Under the pieces are notes generated by a model. It did not search any database. It saw only the letters and a program-made list of their open reading frames with translations, and was not told the DNA's origin. Positions 55,083 to 64,000 of a DNA stretch of 64,000 nucleotides are shown here, piece after piece. The stretch covers positions 396,766,119-396,830,118 of the forward strand of contig NC_053392.1 in assembly GCF_905171765.1 (NCBI RefSeq). The letters are read 5' to 3'. The stretch is from Bufo bufo (taxonomy: Eukaryota; Chordata; Amphibia; Anura; Bufonidae). Position 1 is the stretch's first letter. Each line of letters starts with the position of its first letter. The position numbers and the translations under genes were made by a program.

Positions 55083-55086
55083 TTAA

Positions 55087-55474
55087 AGGGGTATTTCCAT
55101 CACACACAATGGGGTCATATTGCTAGGATATGCCCCCATTGTTTGATAGGTGCGGGTCCCACCTCTCCCGCACCTACAAGGAGAATGGAGCAGGGAGAGC
55201 TGTGGCTGGGGGTCTCTCCACCACTAAGTGCTGCTCCTATGCAAGTGAATTGGAGCGCACTGAGGCACGCGCGGCCCTTGCACCCATTCATTTCTATGGG
55301 GCAAACAGAAATAGCAGAGCTAGCACTCGGCTATTATCGGTAGCCCCATTGAAATGAATAGAGGGCGGCTACACCAGCGCTCCGTTCTCGTTGTAGAACT
55401 GGGAACCGCATCTATCAGACAATGAGGGTATATCCTAGCGATATTCCCCTATTGTATGTGATGTCAAAACCCCT
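55087..55474. mobile_element. T2-like MITE abutting the previous element
   Basis: TTAA at 55083-55086 and 55475-55478. Termini AGGGGTATTTCCATCACA and, reversed, AGGGGTTTTGACATCACA. Its left TTAA is also the right duplication of the element at 52327-55082. Confidence 0.85.
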
Positions 55475-55478
55475 TTAA

Positions 55479-56513
55479 AAAATGTACCAAAATTTGGGTG
55501 CACATTGTCACATATAAGCCACACCCCTGTTCTGCTAGGCTATGTCCCCTTGTCTGGTTAGGCATAAGTAGGTTAAAAAAGTGTCTAAAGCAATTGATGG
55601 ATGAGGTGCAAACCATGAACACCATCTTTTATAGTGCAGCTTGCGGCACAAAGCTGGAGAATTTTCAATAGTCAATTTGCCCCTAAGTGTTAGTAAGATG
55701 TTTTTTAATATACCTACTGGCCAACATGTAGCATCTGAAGTCAACAGATCCACAAAAAAACTCATGCAACACGGACGTCATCTGTATCTTCCGGATTGCA
55801 AAACACATACAGTAGTGTGCATGAGCCCTTATGGAGTAGGAGTAATGTTCAATGTGGTAAATACTGCTTATCACATGGAGCTCATTTCCCACACCGAATA
55901 CTCGTGTGAAATTGTCCTCACGTTCATGTTTTCTGATGCCAAAACCAGGAGTGGATTACAAATAATAAAACTACTTTCTCTCCTTTTATCATCCACTGCT
56001 GATTTTGGCTTCAAAAACGGCATCACAAAACCTAAAACCTAACCTTATTTTCAAGGTTTCTTATATGTATGCTTTATTTTCATTTCTCTGCTTTGACATA
56101 GGAGCAGGACATAAAAAAGAATGAAATTGCTGGATCCATCATGACAGACAGTGATGGCACCTGAAGGACCCTGTTGTCGATAATGTGGTCCCTCTGGTTT
56201 CATCATCTTCCTGGACAAAACAGCACACTACACATATTGCGGTATAGTGTCCGGCATGTGTAATGGAAGTGTGGATCCTGCCTCGAAGGTATGACATTCC
56301 CAACCAGGCTACACCTGAGGAAACTACAGCTGCTTAGGCAGAAACGTTTGTGGACAGAATCGTCTTTCAGGGACCCTGAGCGAATGTTCACACGATTAAA
56401 ATTTGCTGTGGATTTCATGGCTGAAAATTGACGTCTTCTGCTTCAAAATCCATGATCAAGATGCCAAGAGCTTTCCATTGACTTACGCCACTAAATTGAG
56501 ATCAGCTTCTGAA
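55479..56513. other. No gene recognised; Penelope-like scrap
   Basis: The frames here have no known domain. Near 56309 the plus strand has CCTGAGGA, a stem ctgc-ttag-gcag and GAAACG, the layout of Penelope hammerhead motifs with CTGAGGA for CTGATGA. A MITE-like end (gtgtgcatgagccctta) is near 55817. Confidence 0.45.
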
Positions 56514-56903
56514 GTGACATGTTATTTTTTATTTTTTTTATCAAATCTTTATTTAAGATTTTATATGCAGAAAGCATTGGAAAAGACATTGTACATTTGA
56601 ACAACGTAAAAACATAAACAACATCCTTGATTTGAGTCATGAGATACATAGCAAAGGATTGATAAAAGACTAGACAATCGCTCGAGAATCTCAACTCTAT
56701 ACATTATGTTAGTGAACATAAACAATAGTATGATAGGTTCAACGTCTCATTACTCTAGAACTTTTACAGTGCAGTTGAACTAAAATGCAGCCTTACAAGA
56801 TATAGAATGATACATAGATGAGGTTCGGTGTTACATTAACAACCCTAACACTACATCAACGGCCTGTGCCAATGCCGAATTAGCCATATCCATATGGACA
56901 ATA

Positions 56904-59900
56904 CTATCGTAGGTGAAATTTTTTATACCACTCCAGGCATGGATTCCATATCAATAGATGCTTATCGTGCGACAAAGATTCCCAGCTTGACAGCTTCTCA
57001 AGCTGGCATATCTCATGCACTTTACTAACCCAATCACCGATTGGCTGCGTTTTACTGGATAACCAGAACATAGGGACTAATAGCTTTGCTGCAGAAACTA
57101 GGGAGGCTAGCAGGGAATGTTTTGACATCACAAAGCTAGCGTTAGGTAAATTAAGCAAGACCACTAATGGGGTAAGTGGCGAGGAAGAAGGGCAGATCTC
57201 TTGGATATGTTTGGAGATCATGTCCCAGAAAGGGGATATCAGTGGACACGACCACCATATATGAAACAATGTGCCTATAGCGTCTCCGCATCTTCAGCAT
57301 TGAGCCAAATGTGAGGAATCCATGGCTCGAAGTTTAAGAGGCGTGTTGTACCACCTAGTGACTATCTTATAAGCGTTTTCCTGGATCCTAATACATCGTG
57401 AATAACCATGTGAATAACATAGAATCCGATCCACTGTCTCACTATCGAAGGAGGTATCCATGTCTTTTCCCAATTGTGTAATGAAGAGGGGTTTGGGGGA
57501 GTCATCAGTGTCTAATAATTTATTATATATCATTGAGACAACCCCTTTCTTACTCTCTTGTTGCGTCAAGACTGCATCGTACCAAGTAGGGTCAAAATGC
57601 CTAGGGGTACATGCTATGTATTGAGTGCATATTTTCAGAAACGGCAAGTAATGCAGGGGTGTCCACGATATATGTGGGAAGCTAGATTGGAGCCATTGAA
57701 GTGAAGGGACCCTATGCTGTTTCATGAAGTCCCCTACTGCACCTGTTCCCAAAGCCGACCATAGTCCCAAGTCATCCTGGAAATCCTTAACTATAGGTAC
57801 GGTAAATAGCATATAGGGGTGAACGGTGACAGACATTGAGTGGGATAGATGTGTGCTGACACTTTGGACCACGTGACCAAAACGCCTTTGAGAGGATCAA
57901 GTTTGTCTAAGCCCTTATTACATTTAACTGTAACTTTAGGGTCCCATAACCCTGCTAAACCTCTCGGGCCAAGTGCCTTCTGGCTATTTGGCACCCTAAT
58001 TTGCAAACCTTTGGGTTACTAAGTTCAGAGTGTAATCTCAGCTGAACTGCTCTATAGTAATTAGCCACATCTGGAAGTCCAAAGCAGCCCTTGAATCTAG
58101 GTTTAGATAGAACCTTATATGCGAGCCTAGGACTACTGCTACCCCATATAAAGTAGGAGAAGAGTCTGCGAATTTGGGTCAGAAAATATTGAGGAAGGGA
58201 AATGGGGAGGGTCTACAGAGTATATAGGAGTTTGGGTAAAATATAAGTTTTTAGTAAATTTTTTCTGCCCACCCAGGATAGATAAGGAATCTTAATGTCC
58301 GCAAGTTGTTGTCTAATACTGGATAGTAGCAGCACATAATTCAGGGAAAACAACTGACTAGGATCCTTTGTCACTTTAATACCCAAATAAACCAATATGG
58401 GAGTTATGCCACTGAAAGGGGAAATCCCTCTTGAATCTCTCTGTTAAAGAACGGGTAATGTTAATTCATTTTAAAGTTGGACAGGGACCCAAATTTGTCT
58501 AGTTGTTTCAGAAGGGCTGGAAACGCTTCTTCTGGATTTGTTAGGAATAATAACATATCGTCCGCGAACGCGGCTACAGTATGAACTTCAGTTCCCACTA
58601 CTAGTCCCTTGATCGCAGGGTCCTGTCATAAAGCTTGGATGAACGTCTCTAAGCAGAGTATAAACAATGTGGGCGAGAGCGGGCAACCTTGCTGCGCCCC
58701 GTTCGCTATATTAAAAGTAGGGGAAAGGATGCCGTTTACTTGAACCTTTGCGGAGGGGCTTAAGTACAGAGACAGCTCCGCACAAACAAACTGCAAGGGG
58801 AGGCCAAATTTCAACAGGGTGGCTTTCATATAAATCCAGTCCACCCTATCGAACGCCTTCTCAGCGTCAGTACAAAGGAACGCAAGCTTCTTCCCTTGTT
58901 TCAAGGCGTACTGCTGTGCCTGAAGGACTTGAAACGTGCTGTCCCTGCACTCGCTGCCACCCACAAATCCAGACTGTTCCGGTGATATAATCCCTGGCTA
59001 CAAAGAAGAGAGTCTGTTGGCCAAAAGTTTTGCCCATAATTTGACATCCGCATTTAAAGAGGACCTTTCATCAGAATCAAGTATGTAAACTGAATATACA
59101 TACATGGAGAGCGGCGCCCAGGGATCCCCCTGCACTTACTGTTATCCCCGGGCGCCGCTCCGTTCTCCGGTTATAGGCTCCGGTAAAGTCATAGTTAGGC
59201 TCCACCCATTTGAGCCTGCCGCGGTCTCCTTCTCCTATGCTGTAGCGCTGGCCAATCGCAGTGCTCAGCTCTTAGCCATGCTATGAGCTGAGCGCTGCGA
59301 TTGGCCAGCGCTACAACATAGGAGAAAGAGACGCCGGCAGGCTCAAATGGGTGGAGCCGAACTATGACTTTACCGGAGCCTATAACCGGAGAACGAAGCG
59401 GCGCCCGGGGATAACAGTAAGTGCAGGGGGATCCCTGGGCGCCGCTCTCCATGTATGTATATTCAGTTTACATACTTGATTCTGATGAAAGGTCCTCTTT
59501 AACAGCGAAATCGGCCTATAGCTGGAAGGAACCTCCGTGTCTTTGCCTGGCTTCGGCAGCACGATAATATGTGCCTCTAGTGCTTGCTTGGTTAAAGGGG
59601 TTCCGTTCATCAATGAATTGAAAAAGGCGACAAGTTGCGGACCTAATACTGGGAAAAAAACGTTTGTAATAAGCCACCGTAAGGCCGTCTGGGCCAGGGC
59701 TCTTACCTAATGGTGTGGATTTAAGGACCTTTTTAACTTCAACTAAAGTTATGGGGGCCATCAAAGCTAATTTAGAAGACTCTGAAAGAACTGGTAAGTC
59801 CAACTGTTGTAGGAACCTCCCAATTTCCTCTTCCCTAATTAGTACTTCATCCCCAGTCTCAACAGGTCTAAGGTTATACAATGCGTGGTAATAAGCACTA

Positions 59901-61134
59901 AATATTTTTGATATACTTTGGGTATCTGCAGTGAGGGACCCATCCTGTGATCTCATATGTTTAATAAAGGCCTGATCGTCCCGTTTTTTAATGAGCGCCG
60001 ACATGATTTTACCACCCCTATTCCCATTGACGTAATGTTTGTGTTTTACTCTCAAGTGAGCCCTGGACGCTTTCACGTTTAATAGCCCCTTAAGTTCCTG
60101 TCTAAGAGTTCTTAGTTCTTCCAAATCCCGTATTGCAAGTGACTTTTTATGAGACGCTTCAAGTGTGGTAATACGGGCTAGAAGATCTGACATTCTCCTT
60201 ATTCTGTCCTTTTTAATGTGGGGACCCAACACGATGAACTCCCCACGTATCACCGCCTTATGTGCTTCCCATACTAAGGCCCTAGATGATGCGGAATCGA
60301 CATTCAGGGTAAAGTACTTTTTCTGTGATATAGATTCCACCTGTGCCTGAGAGTCGAGGAGTGTATGATTCAATCTCCACGTCCACTCTCTCCCGCACAA
60401 GTCAGGGAAACAGATAACAAAGGAGACCGGCGCATGGTCAGACACTGTGATATTATGGACTACTGAGGATTGAACCGCTGGTTAGTATCTATCAGAGATG
60501 AACAAATAGTCCAACCTCTGATAGGACTTATGAGAATTAGAGTAGAATGTATAATCTCGCCTATCACCACCATGCACCGATCTCCATATGTCACTGAGAT
60601 GAAGGTCTCTGATACATGTTTGGACGGACTTGAGAGCTCGAAATGAGTCGGCAGATTTCTAGGTTGAAGAATCAAACAGGGGGTTCAGGGTTAGGTTGAG
60701 GTCCCCCCCCCCCACTAAAAGGACGCCTGTGGCGAAGGCGCTGATCGTATTAAGCATGGCCTTTAACCAGCTGGCCGTTTTAACATTCGGAGCATATATA
60801 TTGCAGATAGTGACCATCAAGTGCCCTATTTCTCCTTTCAAAAGAAGGTACTGTCCCTCAGGGTCTTTCAACTCTGAATGTAATGTAAAGGGGACACCCC
60901 GTTTAAATCCAATGCTAACTCCTCTTGCGGATGAGCTATCAGAAAGAGCATGATACCATAAACCGAAAGGGAGTTACTCAGGTTGGGCACACGGGAGCTA
61001 GAGAAATGGGTCTCTTGAAGGAGGGCTATATCAACTGTGATTCCTCTAAGGACCTGAAAAATTCTGCTGCGTTTCACAGGATTGTTACAACCATGGACAT
61101 TAAAGGTGGAAAAACTTAGTGTAAATGGGGCCAT
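56904..61134 (-). pseudogene. L1 ORF2: endonuclease and reverse transcriptase, broken
   Basis: The start is the ATG at 61134. The APE-type endonuclease shows STFNVHGCNN, ALLQETHFSS (catalytic Glu), GGGDLNLTLNP and SDHAPVSF. The reverse transcriptase shows LGKSPGPDGLTVAYYK, SSYRPISLL, FLCTDAEKAFDRVDW (first Asp), NGAQQGCPLSPTLFILCLE and AAFADDMLLFL (FADD box, near 58560). The C-terminal part includes MVYLGIKVTKDPSQLF and FHIWWSCPLISPFWD, the usual zinc-finger-like tail region. Frameshifts lie near 60870 and 59640; stops near 60659, 60478, 58990 and 58625; a MITE splits the sequence after SSYRPISLL. Without the MITE the frame is about 1,260 codons, normal for L1. Catalytic motifs survive but no full protein can be made. 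Confidence 0.9.
59058..59498. mobile_element. T2-like foldback MITE inside L1 ORF2
   Basis: TTAA at 59054-59057 and 59499-59502. Termini AGAGGACCTTTCATCAGA and reverse. Arms of about 200 bp are almost identical inverted copies around 59280. The mirrored frames 59104-59286 and 59195-59452 come from this palindrome. It lies in the reverse transcriptase between the SYRPISLL and NADVKLWAKLL segments. Confidence 0.95.
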
Positions 61135-61590
61135 TAGTATTGTCTATAGAGCAGTGAGCGAAGGCCGTATATCTGACTAAACATCAAGGATGTACTCAAC
61201 AGATTAAACAAAACCATAAAGTAAGCAAACATATCTAATAAGTAAATTCCAATATAATCAGAATATTGTACTAGGAGGGGGAGGTAAATACGCATGTCGG
61301 TAGCATGTGTATCCCGACTAGCCCAGAACCCCACCATCCCAACCTCGCAATTAACTGTGATAAGGTAAACTGGAGCTATCCTTTGCGACCCATCTATTGG
61401 ATGGAAGAGAAAGCCCATACTCGACATAAACCAGTAAGTATAGTGAACACAGATGCATAGCAATCAGGAACGACAAGATCACTGTGTACCTAGGAAAAAA
61501 CGGCTGTTATGGGTAATGTATTGACTTTAAAAGGACAAGGTCGTAACAAACAGTCCTTAGTAGTAGTAAAATACCGCCAGCGCCAGACCC

Positions 61591-62598
61591 TCAATCTGGC
61601 GCGCCTTTGGACAAGGCCTTTTTATTCCTCCCGGATCTCTGAGGTCTAGGTTTCATCAATTTCGATACATCTGGAAGCGGCGGTAAATCCTCCATGGTTG
61701 GGATGGGCATCCACGAAGGGATCTCCAATGGCGACTGTTGCAGTGTATCCCATACTGGTAGAAGATCCTCTGGCGCTCGGACGGTTATGCGGCGATTCCC
61801 AGCTGTAATCAGGATCCCAAAGGGAAAGAGCCATCAATAAGGAATCTTGGAAGAGCGAAGGTCAGTGAGCGGTTTCAAAATCCTCCGTTTTTGAAGGGTA
61901 GAAGCAGCTAAGTCCTGATATAACTGGACATTAACCCCTTGTAGCTTCACTTCGCCTCTTTTCCTTGCCGCCTGTAAGATCAGCTCAGTGTCTCTATAGC
62001 TCAGAATGCCACATATTATATCCCTAGGGTTGTCGAGGGATACCGGTTTAGGTCGCAAGGCCCGGTGCACTCTCTCAACTGTGACATGGACCGCTTGCTC
62101 TGGGCCTAGGAGCATATACAAGAGAGAATCCATAACCTGGAAGAGATCCTCTTTATCTTCTGCTTCTGGTAAGCCTCGGATCCTAATGTTCCTATGCCTA
62201 TTCCGGTTCTCCTGGTCCTCCATTTGCAGCAGTAGAATATTCATCGCTCTGGTTTGAGCGTGCAAGGAGTCCTTCACTGCCAAATTGAAGGTAAGTATAG
62301 CGTCCTGGGACTGCTCAAGGGTTTCGACTCGATCATCAATATGACAGACGTCAGATTTAATGGACGCCAGGTCTGCTGCCAGCGGAGCCAAAGCTCTTTG
62401 TAGCGCTCCCTCCAGAAACTCTCTGGTGAGTTCAGACTGCTCACCTCCATGCTGCAGGCTACAAGCCCCCATGCCCTCATCATCTCTTGATGCCTGGGAG
62501 ACTGCTGTGCCATCCAGAGCCGCGCCATGCTGTTTTGGCGCCATCTTGGTGGTCCTCGCTGGCGACTGAGAAGCCGGTTTACTAAGGAATTTCTCCAT
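61591..62598 (-). pseudogene. L1 ORF1 protein with one nonsense codon
   Basis: The minus-strand frame from ATG 62598 to the stop at 61591 would encode 335 residues, usual for L1 ORF1. It has a Ser/Ala-rich N-terminus, a coiled-coil region (LASIKSDVCHIDDRVETLEQ and following heptads), an RRM-like domain beginning ENRNRHRNIRIRGLPE and a basic C-terminal domain (ILSYRDTELILQAARKRGEV). A TGA at 61834-61836 interrupts the frame after SSKIPY; the same frame continues with WLFPFGILITAG, so CGA to TGA (CpG decay) is likely. ORF1 binds element RNA and acts as a chaperone in related L1s. Confidence 0.9.
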
Positions 62599-62841
62599 AT
62601 TCGACCGTGAATTCGGGTCTCCCTTATGCCCAGGGATGTCTTGCGGGCACTCCTTCGGCTGAATCTTTATGCCGATCGCAGGGTAATGCTAAGAATGAGG
62701 CTGAGATAGGGTCTGGTGGCGAGAGCTCTGCTAACAAGCAGCCGCCACCGAGCTCGGTCAGGCCACGCCCCCGTGACATGTTATTTCTTAACCACCTCCC
62801 GTCCGCCCATAGACTAAAAACGTCCGTGAGGTGGTTCTCTA

Positions 62842-63224
62842 TTTCTGAATGGACGTTCCAGAACGTCCATTCAGAAACTGCAGCTGCACGCTAATCGTGC
62901 AGCTGCTGATCGGGTTGCCCGCTATCAGTGACAGCAGGGCAACCCAGAGAGAAGGCAGGGACAATGCCCAGGTGTCCCTGCCTTCTGGATCGCTGCATAC
63001 ACAGCGCTCACCGAGCGCTGTGTATGCAGAGCAGGAAGCGTTGTGCGCTTCCTGTTCCGGCGGTCATGTGATCGCCGGGACCGGAGAGTGCAGGAGCTGT
63101 GTGAGGTCTTTCAGAGACCTCGATCAGCCCTGCACTGAGGCTGTACAGCGCTGTATAGCCTCTCTGGGGGGGTGTATTTCTCCTGTAACTGGGGCTACTA
63201 TGTCAGCCCCAGTTACAGGAGAAA
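62842..63224. other. Hairpin ladder: ten back-to-back hairpins
   Basis: Pairs: 62842-62858 with 62861-62877 (17 bp); 62880-62890 with 62896-62906; 62912-62920 with 62937-62945; 62950-62963 with 62973-62986 (14 bp); 62994-63009 with 63013-63028 (16 bp); 63032-63040 with 63046-63054; 63057-63066 with 63069-63078 (one G-U); 63103-63109 with 63115-63121; 63137-63149 with 63150-63162 (one G-U); 63177-63196 with 63205-63224 (20 bp). Most arms are perfect and gaps between hairpins are short. Confidence 0.9.
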
Positions 63225-63240
63225 TCAACAGTGAAAAAAT

Positions 63241-64000
63241 TAATAAAGTTAAGTAAATGTCCCCCAGAGGTCTTGTATGACCTTATGGGGGACGAAAAGT
63301 GTAAAATAAAAAATAAAGTGTTAAAAAAAATATAGAAATTTAAAAAAATGTTTCACATGTAAAAAAAAAATTCCCCAAGTAAGGAATAAAAAATAAATAA
63401 ATAGAAAAAAATAAAATAGACATATTTGGTATTGCCGCGTCCGTGACGGTCGGCTCTATAAATATATCACATGATCGACCCAGTCCGATAAACACCATAA
63501 AAAAAAAAAATGCCATTTTTGTCACCTTACATCACAAAAAGTGCAACACCAAGTGATCAAAAAGGCGTATGTCCCACAAAATGGTACCAATAAAACAGTC
63601 ACCTCATCCCGCAAAAAATCAGCCCCTACATAAGAAAATCTCTCAAAAAATAAAAAAACTATAGCTCTCAGAACATGGAGACACTAAAACATAATTACTT
63701 TGGTTTCAAAAATGCTATTATTGTGTTAAAGTGAAATAAATAAAAAAAGTATACATATTAGGTATTGCCGCGTCCGTAACAACCAGCTCTATAAAAATAT
63801 CACATGACCTAACCCCTCGGGTTAGCGCCGTAAAAAAAAAAAAGAAAAAAAAAACTTTGCCAAAACAAGCAATTTTTGTCACCTTACATCACAAAAAGTG
63901 CAACACCAAGTGATCAAAATCAGCCCCTACATAAGAAAATCTCTCAAAAAATAAAAACATATAGCTCTCAGAACATGGACACATTAAAACATAATTTTTT
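63241..64000. other. No gene; AT-rich modules of the element
   Basis: Two tandem modules with long A runs. The minus frame 63340-63525 shows only low-complexity hydrophobic residues. Confidence 0.7.

Larger units (their letters stand above)
56528..62772 (-). mobile_element. Full-length L1-type LINE, 14-bp target duplication
   Basis: GTGACATGTTATTT is present at 56514-56527 and 62773-62786. The minus strand starts GGGGGCGTGGCCTGACC at 62772, has ORF1, a spacer (61135-61590), ORF2, a short 3' untranslated region with AATAAA (about 56551-56556) and an A/T-rich tail next to the duplication. One T2-like MITE is inserted in ORF2. The complete 5' end and the perfect duplication show a full-length insertion. 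Confidence 0.95.
62792..64000. mobile_element. Left part of a TTAA-flanked palindromic element
   Basis: TTAA at 62788-62791 followed by CCACCTCCCGTCCGCCCATA, a terminus typical for frog TTAA repeats. A hairpin ladder fills 62842-63224. After it, two similar modules (63410-63740 and 63740-64000, both with ggtattgccgcgtccgt, caccttacatcacaaaaagt and atagctctcagaacatgga) follow in tandem and match modules at 48540-49150. The right end lies outside the window. Confidence 0.75.

Noticed and set aside
1..64000. tRNA, rRNA, microRNA or host exon candidates
   Set aside because: I saw no tRNA cloverleaf, rRNA core or multi-exon frame with splice signals. The hairpins in the ladders could resemble microRNA precursors but have arms too short for typical pre-miRNAs.

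Overview
The window looks like intergenic nuclear DNA of a frog or toad (anuran amphibian). That call rests on the repeat content: TTAA-flanked palindromic elements ending in CCCCTTAAGGAC-type termini, T2/Kolobok-like MITEs beginning TTAAAGGG, Sleeping Beauty-type Tc1 elements, ZBED-type hAT elements, a Penelope-like retroelement, a chromodomain Gypsy element and a full-length L1. I found no host protein-coding gene, rRNA, tRNA or CRISPR. Almost every long open frame is transposon coding sequence or an artefact of a palindrome or tandem repeat.

Layout. 1-2800: right part of a TTAA-flanked palindromic element. 2805-9441: mostly plain AT-rich DNA with a 765-bp foldback MITE, an old Tc1 scrap, half a T2-like MITE and part of a LTR retroelement read on the minus strand. 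9442-20366: a Penelope-like element that landed inside that LTR element (14-bp target duplication). It was later split by a hAT element (8-bp duplication ATCATCAA), which itself received a Tc1 copy; a second Tc1 and a MITE hit the Penelope reverse transcriptase. This is a four-level nest. 20381-21857: rest of the LTR element and its LTR. 21858-24440: second hAT, minus strand. 24440-26490: old DNA with an ancient Tc1 split by a MITE. 26490-31500: chromodomain Gypsy element on the minus strand, with a deleted reverse transcriptase core and a foreign solo LTR. 31509-34146: a TTAA palindrome element directly abutting a T2-like MITE. 34667-34941: Harbinger MITE. 35294-41656: nested TTAA elements carrying a hAT MITE, a T2 MITE and a very young Tc1. 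41661-43526: Penelope remnant with a hammerhead-like motif, then a Harbinger MITE. 43561-55474: a chain of TTAA-bounded elements, one containing a third hAT. 56528-62772: full-length L1, minus strand, 14-bp target duplication. 62792-64000: start of another TTAA element.

The coding parts do not form a host pathway. They are the transposition machinery of separate elements, nearly all broken. Two Tc1 transposases are each one nonsense codon from a complete frame. The most interesting structure is not coding: the TTAA palindrome elements carry 'hairpin ladders', runs of four to ten back-to-back short hairpins. Three different hAT elements each carry a different tandem array; in two of them it ends just before the transposase start. 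All eight TGACGTCA sites I found lie inside MITEs of several families.
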